Assembly (NCBI GenBank): GCA_036850595.1
Contig: CM072148.1
Location: 3,318,100-3,382,099, forward strand
Direction of reading: 5' to 3'
DNA length: 64,000 nt
DNA from: Rhyacichthys aspro
Lineage: Eukaryota > Chordata > Actinopteri > Gobiiformes > Rhyacichthyidae
Shown here piece after piece: positions 1-11,879 of this stretch (its first letter is position 1; every line of letters starts with the position of its first letter). The position numbers and the translations under genes are program-made. The notes under the pieces were generated by a model, which worked only from the letters and a program-made list of their open reading frames with translations, ran no database searches and was not told where the DNA came from.

Positions 1-825
1 AATAGAGTGGCCATTATGAGCCAAACCTAATTTACACTGGATTTATTTTATTGGACTTTACACTTTATTAACTGGAGAAAGGTAATTAAGGATCCTCCAA
101 ATATGTAGTAATGTGTTTTTAATTTTACAGAACAATATTGCTTTTTCCCCCAACTTAGATTTAATTAATAAGAATGTGTATGTCATGTTACTTAGTTGTA
201 TTTGATCTGGAAACCTTTAACAAACCTCAAAGTTTAATGATTTTTATTATTAAAATGTTATTTTTTTCTGCTAAATACTGACGAAAAAATAGTGTATTAC
301 CCTCAGAGTGACAATAAAGCAGCGTGTGTAGGATCTCTTTTACTTTTATTCCTGTATTTCTCCATAAACCAGGCCTAATATCACTCACACACCACACAAG
401 GATTAGTTTAAAAACACAAAAAGAAAAGCACGTGGCTAATTTGAAAGTAAAGCTCCTGAGCCGAAGCGTCGCAGAGATAACGTCGCTCCTTTCTCTGGTG
501 ATTATTAGTGTCTTTAGAGTTGTTATGGTCTTTATTCGAGCTGCTTTTGAATTAGCATTAGCAGCGTTAGCCTTGACACAGTGGTTAGAGGAAATGTTAC
601 GTTAAATTTAGTTTTGCAGCATATTTTTGAAGTTAAAACTCATAATTATCAGATTTACACGTATCTCCTGACATTAAAGGTTCCTAAACAGCTCAAGGAT
701 TCATGATCACTTTGGCAAATGTTGAGAAAGCTTTTAATAGCTAATCAGAAAATCACTATTCTCTTACAAAGTGGCCTCTTATCAGTTTTGTTCTCAGATA
801 TGAAGGTCAGTACCCTCTGTTTATG
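1..825. other. AT-rich intergenic or intronic DNA, no gene seen
   Basis: The stretch is AT-rich with scattered homopolymer runs. A 93-codon open frame at 324-605 has no recognisable domain, no splice context and biased composition, so I treat it as chance. I see no repeat family member here. Confidence 0.6.
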
Positions 826-1060
826 AATCACCACCGGCAGAGAGTAGCTTCACTAACGAGCCACTTAACGAACCTGCCACTCACAGATGAAAGCGGAGCC
901 GGCGAGACGCAAGGACGGGGGGCTTTATTTTGAATATTGACGATTGTGATTCAAGTGTTTCCAAAGCGGCGCCGTGTGAAGCGTGCGGTGTCTTTCCGCC
1001 GTCGTGAGCGACAGCAGAAGTTTAGCTCGTTTGATACGAACGTCCCTTTGAAAAATTAGA
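826..1060. promoter_or_regulatory. GC-richer island, candidate conserved noncoding block
   Basis: GC content rises sharply against the AT-rich surroundings and CpGs are retained (around 900-1020). No frame looks coding. A TTTATTTTGAATATTG stretch sits inside the GC-rich block. This mix is typical of vertebrate conserved noncoding elements, but conservation cannot be seen from one sequence. The assignment is inference. Confidence 0.25.
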
Positions 1061-1779
1061 ACTTTTTTTTGCAACTATGAGAACGATTTGCATGTTTGGT
1101 TTTTTTTCCGCTAATGTCCCTGAAGAAGATAACAGAGCCTACATCTGCAGCGACAGACGACTGATAGATTAAAGACGGCTTATGTCATGACTAAGCACTT
1201 TCTCTCCACTTTCTCTGCCTCTATCTTTTTCTTTCGCCTCGCCTTTGTACTCATGTATCGCATTAACATTTTTAGCAGACATAATCACGAGTGCTGGCTG
1301 CTAATACCGTAGCGGCGGGTGGATGGCGGCGTGTAGGTGTGAGCTCACTGTCAACACACGAAGATAATTGGCGTCTTTCAGTGTAAACAACCCTCGCGTC
1401 TTAAGTCAAACACTGCGGAAGATGTGTGTGTCTGTGAGAGCTTTTATAAGGTGTCGAAGTTGGCAAGTTGCACAGTCGTGGTGTCTTGTGTAGCTGCTTT
1501 TTCGGGGGGAACAGACAGAGGATAAAGCCGTTATGATGAAAACAGGTGAGAAGCCTTACACAGATTCTGCCGTAGAGTTGAAGAATCATCTCTGGCGGCA
1601 GACGGATGACGGCTTCAAAGCCCGTTTGTACCCGCCTCGCTGCTGAAAAGGGGAGATCTGGTGAAAAGCTATACACTTGATAATTAGATTTCCGTTAGCA
1701 TGATTTGTCCCAGCAATTAAAGCTTTTGTCTGGCTAATGCGCTCCTTTACTCATCAACTCGTACACTTTTAGATTCAAA

Positions 1780-2150
1780 GAAGACACTGTAAACTTTTGG
1801 AGTAATGACAGAGCAGAGCGGGATGACAACACAGCCCCCATTATTTCTGCAGAAATAATGTCATTTGAATTTTGGCAGTGGGCGCTGCGCTCAAATGGCA
1901 CGCAAACTACATCAGAGGCTGAGAGCTGATGGCTGATAACTTGGGCTTGGGCCGTCGGAGCTGGATTGGAAATGTGGCGAGTCAGCGGGAGGCCCTGGTG
2001 AATTCTGGAGATAAGATAACCGGGAAATCTGTGTTTTGTGTTTCGCTTTAGGCCTTCGTTTGTGTCTTTCAGTCGGCCAACAATCAGACAAAAGAGAGAT
2101 TGAGTAAAGTGGGTTTGACAATTATCACCTGATCAGAGTCAATCCCATTA
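1780..2150. promoter_or_regulatory. Candidate enhancer with GATA motifs and a perfect 22-bp palindrome
   Basis: The block contains a perfect palindrome at 1839-1860 (core TTTCTGCAGAAA with ATTA on both sides), a tandem GATA motif AGATAAGATAAC near 2010-2020, TGATAAC near 1933 and ATTATC near 2121. GC content is higher than in the flanks. A 69-codon minus-strand frame overlaps but has no recognisable motif. GATA-family factors bind WGATAR, and TTC-N4-GAA is a STAT6/BCL6-type spacing. Enhancer function is inference. Confidence 0.35.
1839..1860. repeat. Perfect 22-bp palindrome
   Basis: The left half CATTATTTCTG is the exact reverse complement of the right half CAGAAATAATG, with no spacer. The centre is a PstI-type CTGCAG. 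It could be a dimeric factor site. A palindrome with the same ten-base core lies at 29971-29986. Confidence 0.9.
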
Positions 2151-2689
2151 CGTAACACGGAAATATATGGTTTGTCAAAAGGCCGTTTCGTCCTCTTCAA
2201 ACGAGACATCTTTGGAATTATTTTAGTTAATGTTCTGTTACTGATATGTGGAGCTAAACCTGTGTGAAACAGAGTCTTCTGCACAAACTGACGCTGAGCA
2301 CTTATGATTTAGGAGAGTTATTGCCAGATTTTGCAAGTTTTCCAGTCGATAAAGCTGCAAATAAAAGCCACGGAGTCACCTACTTTCATTCAGCAAACAG
2401 CAAAAGGTCTTCTTTTCTTCAACTCTTTTTGTTTCACCAGAGACTCACCTCAATACTTCGACAAGTGCCCGACTTATACTGCTACACATCCACTTTGGGA
2501 ATGACAGAGGCCAAATATCACACACACACGATACAATAAAAGTCACTCTTCTTGGTTAATTGTCTCCACTGATGACCCCCATTGGACCTGAGAAGTATTT
2601 GCGGTTTCCTAGAGTCGGGCAGGTGGCACAAGGCTGAAGGTGGGTAAATATGATTGCTCAAGTGCTGTGCAGATTAAAGGGGTACTTAC

Positions 2690-2970
2690 TCCATCTGTCT
2701 CCACCGTTTACTCCTCCATTGTGGACCGTTTCTCCAGGTCCTCGTGGTACCAGTCGCCACGCTCGTCCAGATGTCCCTCTTCGAGTTGAAGCTCCGTTTT
2801 CGAGGTTGGCCAGATGGATGTATAATCCCTCCAGTGTTCTGGCTGAGCTCCAGGTTTTCTTCTCACTTGGATGACCCTGGAATAACCCCAGAGGGAGGCG
2901 TCTACCAACCATCGCCACTGAGTTATGTCTCGTGTAAACGGGTTGCAGCCGGTGCAAAAGAGCAGTTTTA
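2690..2970 (-). mobile_element. Degraded LINE ORF2 C-terminal fragment
   Basis: The minus-strand translation contains WRDYTSIWPTSKTELQLEE followed by an acidic stretch and a GDWYHEDLEKR segment. This resembles the C-terminal tail of teleost LINE ORF2 proteins, which I recall as reading like RPRTRWRDYxSxLAWERLGxPxEELEEVAxER. Upstream on the same strand is an LWGYSRVIQ segment that fits the same tail. No reverse-transcriptase domain is present, so this is a dead 5'-truncated copy. A second copy of the tail lies near 54,080-54,180. Clade assignment (L2, Rex1 or related) is uncertain because it rests on memory of the family. Confidence 0.55.
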
Positions 2971-3130
2971 ATCCTGGTTGTCTGGTCCTGATGTCGACAT
3001 ATTTAACAAGAAGTTGTGTTGATTGTGTGTTTGGGATTTTAATGTTTAAGAATGAGCTCATGGCTTTTGGACACATCTCAAAAACTCCTCTGGCTTTCTT
3101 AAGACTGGAAAAAAGATATAAAATCAGGTA

Positions 3131-3182
3131 AAGAGCCTAATCCTCGGACTCTAAACTACACTACACAACTCTCAAATCTGAC
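3131..3182 (+). repeat. Short duplicated segment, copy 1
   Basis: It shares AAGAGCCTAATCCTCGGACT and the following ACTCTAAACTACAC with 4416-4446, then continues as an ACAACTCTCAAATCTGAC segment that matches 4483-4500. It lacks about 34 bp present between those parts in the second copy. It is probably a fragment of an unrecognised interspersed repeat. Confidence 0.6.
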
Positions 3183-4415
3183 ACTTGTGTTAAGACTATT
3201 ATCTTAATGAAGTTAAGCTTTAGTCCTGGTCCTAATCCTAGTTTAGAGCTTGTTTAAGCCGTTTAAATGCAGTACAGTTGTTAGTTTTCGCAGTGAATAT
3301 TAGATTAAATTGATGTTGGAACTTACCCATGTCTGTATTGTACTAGGATTACACTGCTTATGAACACTTATAATATCACTGATCTACCAGATTTTCTGTC
3401 TGAATCAGCTTTTAAATATTAGCTTTACAGGCTATCACTATTACAAGGTAGCATTTTGAGTTAGCAGTGCTAGCTAAAAAGGTACCTTCCTACAGACTTG
3501 GCTGTTTGTAGTGTCCTCGATCCGGCTCATCTGTAAAAAAGATTGCACTTTTTTGGATCTTAGTAAGTGCTGCTGTACAGTCTTTAGCAGAACAAGTGTT
3601 AAAAGTGTATCTCAAGGTGATCGTGTTGGTGCTAAAAGGCTAGTCTGACTTTATGTAACGACTCAGAAAGAAAAGGAAAACGATCTCATTGTCACTTTGC
3701 TTATGTCGGGTCAGGTCTCTGATTGGATCCATTTGGAAACTCAAGCTCAGATCGAGAGGGACCAGACTAATTCTTTGTACGGAATAGAAAAATGTTCATT
3801 TATTTACTTGGTTCAAACTGTCACAACTAGATTTCCGATGTGGGAACAGTTTAGGAGCAGTTCAGTGGCAAAACAAACCAAACCAAATGGAAAAATCAGA
3901 ACAAAATGATCAACTTTGGACTGGTCTTTTAGGAGAAAGACATTTAACAAATCAGTGTGACCAAGAATAGCATTAATATTAATAATACAAGCACTGAGAC
4001 CAGGCTCTGTATGGTTTCTGTGTATTATAGCCACTAGCTTTACAACAGTGATAAAAATGAGCTTCCCAGGTTCTCTGCTTGAGGCGATGGCTAACGTCAC
4101 ATTTTATTAGCCCCTCCTTTTTACTGCCCCAGGTTGATGGATTACTGCTAGTATTTTATCAGTGGACGTCTCCCTTTCATTGCTGAATATTCAATTTCCG
4201 TCATAAAACTCTCTGATTTATTATGGGCGAATCAGCCTCAAAAATAGACTCTCAACAAATGCAAATAAATGAGCTCTTAATGAGTGACGTGTTTCTGCTC
4301 GGGGATGTACTAAAGTCAATTTGTGGTAGCTTTGTGTGATAGCTGCTGCTAATAGAAAAACAAAAAACAAATAAGTGTCCTGCCACTAGGAACGCTGCCA
4401 AGCTGTTGGAACCGC

Positions 4416-4500
4416 AAGAGCCTAATCCTCGGACTCTAAACTACACACTGTTGGCAACTCGCTGAATTCGTTGTTACGCTCAACAACTCTCGAATCTGAC
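4416..4500 (+). repeat. Short duplicated segment, copy 2 (longer)
   Basis: This is the counterpart of 3131-3182 with about 34 extra internal bases. Both blocks of homology are near-identical and in the same order and orientation, so the difference is a single internal indel. The class is unknown. Confidence 0.6.
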
Positions 4501-4745
4501 GGCTGGAATTCAACACACTGCTGACATTTTGATTTTGGCCAAACGTCTGTCCCATTGATGCCCCTGATTAGATCCCTTTCCGGTTTGTGAGCCAAAGATG
4601 TGGGATAATACGGCGTTATCCACAAAGCCCGGAAACACAGAAATGTAATGTGCATACAAATCCTATCAGAGCACAGACTGTTTGAACAGGAAGAGTAATG
4701 AATGCTGAATAGATACATGTCACATAGAGGTCAGTGCAGAAAATA

Positions 4746-5795
4746 CAGGCCTGTGAAAAAGTTATGGCACCCTATTTCCTGCAAAAACATAAAGTTGTGA
4801 TTGTTTTTTGGCCAATTATTGACATTTATTGAGGTTGTTGGACATTTGCTTAATCCCATGTCTATGTTTGGACTTGGCTCTTTCCATTTTCAGCCGTTTA
4901 ATGTTGAATTGCTGTTGTTTGTCGGGGTTTGGACCAGGCCTTAGTCGTGGGACAGATGGCCTCAGGTTCACAGAGGAGAGCAGGGTCGACCCGATGACTG
5001 TAGCCTTTCACTGTTGTGCCTCGACGGAGGTTTATTGTGTGAAACGCCGTGATTGGTTTTGGCCCATTTGGCACTGGACACGCAGGACAAACAAGTCCAG
5101 CTCTGTCCATCGGATCTGTTCCAGAAGCCTTTTGTTTGTTCAGATGCACCTTTGTAAACCACAGTTGTGCAGCATTTCATGGAGAAACTGTCATATTAAC
5201 TCTTTCCAGGTTTATGTCCTGCACAGTTGATTCTCCACTTCCATTGCTTATATTTTTATATTTATAAATGTTTCCTTTGATAGGGTTCTGCACTAGGGAA
5301 TTAACCAAGAGCTGATGATTAGCAGCACCTGGCTGCAACTCAAATGAGTCAAGGAGGATGAATAGAATATCTTTATTGCCACTGTTCAGTCTATGACAAA
5401 ACTGGATGCAGGTGCAAATATAGTGTATAAAACATAATATTAATAGTGTAAATAAAACCTATAAAAGTAAATAGATTAAAGCTAAAGATTTTAAACAACA
5501 CACACATACATCCAAGGTTTCATTTGTGATGGACCTCCTCAATTTAGACCGAGACCTATTTGTCTTTTTGTTAGATTTTGCCAGAATACGCCCCAAAATC
5601 CTGTCCTGACCTCCAGCTTTTCAATTAAACATCACAGAAACCGAAAGGAGGCACATTATTTTATTTATTTTTCATATTTTTTCTCTTCATTTTTGATAAA
5701 ACGCTAAAATGTGAAGCTATATGTTGTTCATCTCAAGTTGTATTTACCTTGTGCTAAGAGAAAAACAAGGGGGCAATAACTTTTTCACTGGCCTG
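4746..5795 (+). mobile_element. Nonautonomous Tc1/mariner-like DNA transposon relic with terminal inverted repeats
   Basis: The left end begins CAGGCCTGTGAAAAAGTTAT, and the right end read on the minus strand begins CAGGCCAGTGAAAAAGTTAT. The inverted similarity continues for roughly 30 bp with about three mismatches. TA flanks the left end (4744-4745) and CA the right (5796-5797), consistent with a TA target duplication with one mutated copy. The 1050-bp interior has no transposase-like frame, and the longest open frame (133 codons at 4829-5230) has no DDE motif that I can recognise. The 'gtgaaaaagttattgccccc' terminus is familiar from fish genomes. An LINE-like tail may be inserted near 5360. 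Confidence 0.8.
5360..5480 (+). mobile_element. Possible LINE-type 3' tail inside the transposon
   Basis: The motif ATCTTTATTGCCACTGTTCA followed by A-rich sequence resembles the conserved 'ctttattgtcattgt' ends of fish L2/Rex-type elements. It lies within the transposon relic, which suggests nested insertion. No target duplication was found, so the call is tentative. Confidence 0.3.
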
Positions 5796-5799
5796 CAGC

Positions 5800-6735
5800 A
5801 TCTAGCTCTCAGCACCATGTTCACGCAGCTCTGTCTCCTACTGTTACTGCCTATAAACTGGTAAAGATACTAATAGATAATTCTAAAACGTTTTCGGTGC
5901 AGAACTCCCGGTGAACTGTGATAAATGCTCCTGTTTTCTCAGGTGAAAGACCCCGGAGCTTTACCCACCTGTCCGTTTGATGAACTGTATTTGTATTACT
6001 TTGTACTCTCAGCTGTGATTGCCCTGGCAGCTTCATCCCAAAAACGTCCTTGTGCATGTAAACAACGGAGGGAAACGTGCAGAGGACGGTGTGTTAGCGC
6101 GACTTTTACCTCCGCGGTGTTGTATTTGTAGAAAATAGGGCTGTTTCCACTCTTCATAAAGACAAAACAATGATTATTCTAACAGACTTGATTACACTGC
6201 TACTTGAGGGAATTCAGAAAAAACATTCACCGACTGAGACTAGAGGTAACATTCAATAAAAAACACACTCAAATGTAAAGCAAGTAGTTCAGGGCTGGAC
6301 TGCATTTTACATTTTATTGTTACCTTCTGTTTGTTGAAAGCCACAGTGAAGTCGAGCTTCCTTCGACTGAGTTTTTAACTGGGCTTCTGTCCTTGGGAAC
6401 TTTTTATGAATAGCTTTATATGTTGAAGACTTTCTTGACTTAATGATTGAGAAACAAGCATCAAGTACAGCATTAGCCTTTGTGTCTTCATTTTCTTTAT
6501 TTGGATTATTGTCATAGCACTTTACAACAATCAAAACATGACTGAAGTGCTTTATATTTAACTGTTTCATAAGATTCACTGTTTCACACAAAGATCTTAT
6601 AATAAAAAATACATTGTCAAGAGAAAACCATAAGTGACTGATTAAAATATCATAGTGTGAAGTATTGGTTACAATTTTAAATGCTTTTGATTTAAAAGAG
6701 TAAATGAGAAAAGGTCAATTCAAATTCTTCGGGAC
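5800..6735. other. AT-rich unique sequence, nothing recognised
   Basis: The frames at 5851-6131 and 6307-6591 overlap on opposite strands or have low-complexity composition, with no domain or splice context. I see no repeat family member. Confidence 0.5.
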
Positions 6736-6737
6736 CT

Positions 6738-7025
6738 TTACTGCTTTTCTTTTATCAAAAAAAGGCAATTTTATCTCGCATTTTATCATATATTAATTCT
6801 ATCCTACATTATATTTTATTTTTTCTCCACAAAATACATTGCAAAGTGAAGTTTAGAACTTTTAGCTCCGACTTTAGCGTCAGGACGACAATTATCTCCT
6901 CCTCGTTAAACATTACGTGACTGAATTGCCAATATTTTCCCTGTTTTCTCTGATTGTGTTTTCTTTTTTGAGTCGTTTCGCTGGGTTTAAGTCAGATTCA
7001 GCTGAAAATACTCGTTGGTTTCACG
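6738..7025 (-). repeat. Family A interspersed repeat, diverged copy (A1)
   Basis: On the minus strand it follows the family order: the 'ttcagctgaa' segment, a CACGTAATGTTTAACGAGGA segment, then the 'gaagtttagaacttt' and 'ttggaggaaa'-equivalent parts. The clearest match is the AGGACGACAATTATCTCCTC block shared with copies at 9.7, 28.7 and 30.8 kb. Divergence is much higher than among those three, so this is an older insertion. It lacks the outer ~130 bp that carry the GAGCGCTCCCATTGGTCGAC end. Confidence 0.75.
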
Positions 7026-7029
7026 GTGA

Positions 7030-8635
7030 CAATAATTTATGAAAGTTACATTGGAGGTTTTGACTGATCCTCTCCCTTAGCATTAGCAGCGTAAGAATGT
7101 CGTATACTGTTTATTGGCCATTTCTACAGTAATCTAGTGTTGAACATAAAGCACTGCCACACGCAAGTTTAAGTTTATAAAAATACGTTTTGTGATATAA
7201 ATGCAGCAAATTGCAGATTTGAGTTTTGGGGCTGTAAGAAAAGACAACAGACAACCCCAGAAAAATGAAAAAAACAAACAAAACAAAACAATCATACTGT
7301 AAATCTGCAAGAAACACTGAATAGAAAAGTTTGTCCATGGTCCATTAATTATAAACAGTAATAATCATGTTGTAATGATGACTCTGCACCTGATTGTTCT
7401 CTTTTTGTTTTCATGATCCTAGGAGCATCTTGCTAATTTGTATTTATCTGTATTTTTTATTTTCCGATGCTAATTGGAGAGACTGTTTCCTCTGAGGAAT
7501 AGCTCTGACGTTATGTAACAGACGTGTGCACTGCATAAAGATGATTATGATATGGTTCATGTTGTTTGACGCATCCTCGTTGACTTTTAGATTCACTAAA
7601 TCCATTTATCTAATTGAGCGTCTTTGATTACCTCCGTGAACATAGTGCAGGCTGCTTTGAGCCAATCAGAGACAACGTACTGGATGAATGCTTTGTATTA
7701 TTATAGAGATACGACTGGTGTGATAGATGTCACTGTGTCTCACTGATGTACTACAAGAGTCTTTCTATGTGACATTCAAAAACTAAAATGATCTGCTGCA
7801 GAAAAAAAACTAAGATAATGAGTCCTGATGGAAAAGTGGAGCAAAGACTGACTAAACACTCTTGAGTCTGGTTGAAATATACAATTTAGAGACTCTTTTA
7901 AAATGTTGTAGCTATATTTATTTATTTCCTGTAGTAAGTGTCTTGTCTGCAGAGGCTCGCTGTACATTTCACGACATGTTTTAACAAAGTATGTGACAAA
8001 GATCTAGCTCTTCTCCAGCTGAACGATAAAAATGAAAATCAAAATGACATCCTTCTAACCAGCACCTATAGCCTCTGTGGATTCTAGCCTAGATTCCTCT
8101 GTTAAACCTGCATTTTATCTCAGAATAATCGACGAAACACAAGAAATTGGGGCAAAGTTTAGGTTTTATTATGAAGGATGTTAATTTACGATTGAAAACA
8201 CATGCTCACAGATACAGGAGAACACATGGCTCCCGTTGGCCTGTCAATATTGAATCAACGGTGGTGGGAGATTATCGTGGGGAAAAAGGGATGACTAAAA
8301 GAAAAAACAAACAAAAACAATCCATTCCAATCACAAGACATCTAACACTCTCTCAGAAGTTTAATCTCTGACGTTGGATTTGATGTAGAAGTATTTTGAA
8401 ATGTTGAATTGGTTTGTTTTTCCTTCCTTTTTAATGAAATAAAAGTATTTGTGGCATCTTTAATGAAGTCATAAACTGGTCTCTACTCTTAAAACTGTCT
8501 CAGTCGTGACTTGCTTTTGTTCAATGTGCTTTCTCCTGCAGCTTTACCATTTACACCAATCACTAACAACGTATCTGAATGATGCTTTGTATTCTCCCCC
8601 GACTGATGTGATTTTGATCTCAGCGTGTCACTGTG
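7030..8635. other. AT-rich unique sequence, no gene seen
   Basis: The open frames at 7111-7338, 7776-7967 and 8147-8371 are 63-75 codons, low in complexity and unlike any family I know. I saw no repeats or conserved-looking GC-rich blocks. Confidence 0.5.
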
Positions 8636-8639
8636 ATGT

Positions 8640-9200
8640 ACTACACGCTGTTCCCGTGTAATATAACGTGGCGTTCGGAAGACACCGGCAGCACCTGATT
8701 AGTACACAAACACCGCCAGTCGGAATAACGCTATTTAATTCATCAGAAGAACATTTCATCTCGCGTGCGGAATACGCCCTGAATATTGGGCAGCTGTTGT
8801 GCGCCTGTCACCTCCGCTTCAGTCGAACGCGCCACGTGGAGAACGTGTGGGCGGCGTTCGTGGCGCTCTACTTAACGGGGAGAAAATTGAGTTCTCCTTT
8901 CATTAATTCTTTAATTAAAGCGCAATAACTTTACAGTGTATCGGTGGCGTCCGCAGTCGCCGCGTACGTTCAACTCATTCTGACTTTTAATTTAAAAATT
9001 GCCGTCAACTATTACCTGATGGGGTAAGATGATAATGTGTGTAAGTGCGGGGCGACAGTGTGGTTCATTCTCGACGCGGCGTGCTGTGCTCAATTGTCCC
9101 CTTCCCGTCACAATTACGGCTGGCTAATGGAAATGGCATTTAATAATACACAGTGGTAACCTCCGAGGCCCCTACACCACCCACTCCCACCTGAAGACGG
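8640..9200. promoter_or_regulatory. GC-richer, homeobox-motif-rich candidate enhancer block
   Basis: The block alternates CpG-retaining stretches (8760-8880, 8940-8975, 9050-9110) with TAAT-rich motifs: CATTAATTCTTTAATTAAAG near 8900-8920, TAATTTAAAAATT near 8988 and GGCTAATGGAAATGGCATTT near 9122-9141. An 86-codon frame at 8668-8928 has no recognisable domain. Clustered TAATTA motifs in an otherwise unique GC-rich block suggest a developmental enhancer. This is inference. Confidence 0.35.
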
Positions 9201-9711
9201 TACAGCGCACGTAAAGAAATCAGTTTCAGAATATGAACTGTAAAGGTTTTAATAATATATCTAATTACAAACCCAATAAGATGAAGTCGCTTTCGAATAT
9301 AATCCACGTTTCACCCAAATGTAACTTATTATTCCATCTGTATCCATCAATAAAACCCAAGGAAATCTTATTTTAATGCTTCAGGAAATTGACTAATGAA
9401 AATGAGAAGCAGATTTTTTTTTTCTCGTTGCTAATTTCTCTTCTCGGCCAATATTGGAACGGTTCATGGTAAAGTTGCTCCATAATCAATTTCATACATT
9501 TAGACGTTCAATGCTTTGTTTTAGATCTATATTTAAACAGGGTGAACCTCTTTATCAAGTGTGGGTCCTTAGGCTATTTCAGGAAATGGAAGAGGCATCA
9601 CATTCAAGATCTGAAAGAAGACCTCCGAGAACAACCTCCAGAAACTATCACCAGCAGAAATACTGTAATCTGAAGCATATGGAAAATGGTTTAAACCCCA
9701 AATAATATACA

Positions 9712-10175
9712 GTAAAAGCAATCATTTGTGGGAAAAAAACCTTTATTATAAGTGATTGTAACAGATGAGAACCTCTATTCAGGAACAGAAAACCTTGGAG
9801 CGCTCCCATTGGTCGACACTTGTCACATGACGTTCCAGGAAGTTTAATAGCTGCAGATAAAGTGTATTTTCAGCTGAATATGTCTTTTAACAGAGAAACA
9901 GCTGAAAAAAGAAAAGCATCAACAGAGAAAACACAGATAAATACTGTCAATTCAATCACGTAATGTTTAACGAGGAGGAGATAATTGTCGTCCTGACGCT
10001 GAAGTCACAGCTAAGCTAACGCTAAACTCTAAACTTCAGTTTGGTCAAATGGATTAGTATTTTGGAGGAAAGATTGGTCTGGTATTATTTTTTAATAAAA
10101 GAGAAGCAGGAGAGGTCTCTAGACTGATTTTGGAGGAGAGTCTGAGACAGAGACAAAAAAAGAAAATCGTGACGT
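9712..10175 (+). repeat. Family A interspersed repeat, near full-length copy (A2)
   Basis: It starts near GTAAAAGCAAT, runs through GAGCGCTCCCATTGGTCGAC, the 'cacatgacgttccaggaag' segment and AGGAGATAATTGTCGTCCTG, and ends near the 'gacagagacaaaaaaagaaa' segment. It is almost identical to A3 (28.7 kb) and A4 (30.8 kb) except for a ~14-bp deletion after 'caacagagaaaa'. There is no coding frame, no clear terminal inverted repeat and no poly(A) tail, so I cannot assign it to SINEs, MITEs or solo LTRs. High identity to A3 and A4 implies recent amplification. Confidence 0.85.
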
Positions 10176-10579
10176 GGTTTAATTTTCCATTGTTTAAGAA
10201 GCTGTAGTAAACAGATAAACAGAGTGAAACAAAACCATGTGACCTATTTCCACTGGCTTTGGTTTCCAGGATTGTAGAAAGGAGTAGAATGGAGGAGTGT
10301 GAGAGAATGTGATATTTTTCCACCAGATGCTGCCAAAAAGCACAGTGTGCCTTTAAATATTTCACTTTTATGGAACAAACCGTTCCTTTTCTTTATGTAA
10401 AACCCCTTGGACGGAGGTCCTTGTGTGAAATTCTTCCAAAACTCCTGAGAACCTAACAGCAGGACGCCACAACAACAAAGTCCGTCGGCCATCTTTATCT
10501 AAAACTCCTTCGCTGTGAACAGTATTTGAGACTTGGGTCAGTGGGCTGTACGAGGCTGTTGTTCCGCTGACACAGGTCC

Positions 10580-10830
10580 TCATTAGAAACGTTTGCTGAT
10601 TAAAAACATTCACAACTCGTCATTGTTGCCCCCACCTCGCCGCCGTCTTCTCCGCTCCATCCTTCTTCGTGCTGTTGGTTCGACATCAAAGGGACCCATT
10701 TGCATAGAGCAGGACGGCAGCGGCTCCAGCCAACCTTGTTTAGCTAGCTCACTGTTCTGCCGCTGCTTAATGGCTGCTGACAGATGAAAGAAAAAGTGCT
10801 CCGATACCCAAACCCCATAAGTACAGCCTC
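10580..10830. promoter_or_regulatory. GC-richer block with an exact octamer motif
   Basis: A perfect ATTTGCAT (POU-domain octamer) lies at 10698-10705 inside a GC-richer stretch with no repeat homology. Both strands carry short open frames without recognisable domains. Candidate regulatory element only. Confidence 0.25.
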
Positions 10831-11099
10831 TTCTTTTCAAACTGCTATAATAATAAAAGCTGATTCTCAAAGTGAAAGTCCTCACATGTCTCAGCAAGTA
10901 CGCACATACGGTAATAATTAAAGCAATAAACAGACCAATCACACGAGTTAGCACACATTTACAGCATTAATTCAAGAGACACTGAATCTAGAGGAAGAAA
11001 CAGGTCTTTTTTGTAGCTCCGGCTAATGTTGTCTTTTTGTGTTCTTCACTTTTATCTTCTTGACTTAACAACAAAAACTCTTGAAGACCCATTTTGAAG

Positions 11100-11495
11100 A
11101 GGACCAAGTTTAGATAAAGGCAGGAAGCAGAAGCCCCAAAAATACAAGTCACTTACCAGAGTTGACTCAGAATCAAGGATTTAACAGGCAACAGGAACTC
11201 GGTCCAAATGTGGACGCTGGAAAGTCTCTCAAGGACTGGAGTAGAACAGTCTGGCGGTGAGGAGAAGGCAGAGTGAGTATAAACTGGTTTGATTGGGAAT
11301 GAGTAACAGCTGTGGCACAGGTGAGTAGATGAAAGAGCGGGAAAACTGGGGAGAGAGGAAACTGTGGACTGGAGCCAGGTGGAAACATGGAGCAGGAATG
11401 TACAGAGAGGACAGAAAGTGATCACAACTATGAGAAAAAAATCCAGTACAGCTCATGAGTTTTTTTCATAAGGGAATCAAAGAAGTCGTGACACT
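11100..11495. mobile_element. Probable retroelement (LTR-type) remnant
   Basis: The segment has the composition and phrase order of a repeat I associate with fish LTR retroelement ends: a 'gggaatgagtaacagctgtg' stretch followed by GCACAGGTGAG, a GGAGCCAGGTGGAAAC stretch, and 'gtcgtgacac' at the far end near 11,486. The three overlapping minus-strand frames at 11,153-11,456 have serine/proline-rich low-complexity products and are not credible proteins. I found no paired LTR, so boundaries are approximate. Confidence 0.35.
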
Positions 11496-11879
11496 TCATT
11501 TTTGTTTTGGTGTCTGTCCTTTTTAATAACACAACTATCCTCAGATTGGTCTGGGGGACTTTTCTGTGCATTTAAACATAGAACAACAAAGTGGAGGTCA
11601 GGTTTGGAGGCATTTGTGACCTCATAAAATCCATAAAAAATCTCCAGTTAACCATTTTAGGGGCAGGATAAATAAAAAAACAAAACTTTAGTAGAATAAT
11701 GCTGCATTAAATCCAATGATGAAGTAAACTCTGTACGTTCATTTTTCCAACTGCCTTTTGTCATTTGTGACATCACAAAAACCTGGTACCGCTCCACAGA
11801 CTGTTTCAGACGCAGAGGAATGTCTTTACAATCTTTATCTAACTTTCTAAATGAAAAGAGACCTTTCCAGCAACACTAC

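Noticed and set aside
4829..5230. 133-codon frame inside the DNA transposon
   Set aside because: It shows no transposase motif and overlaps two minus-strand frames. The element appears to be nonautonomous.
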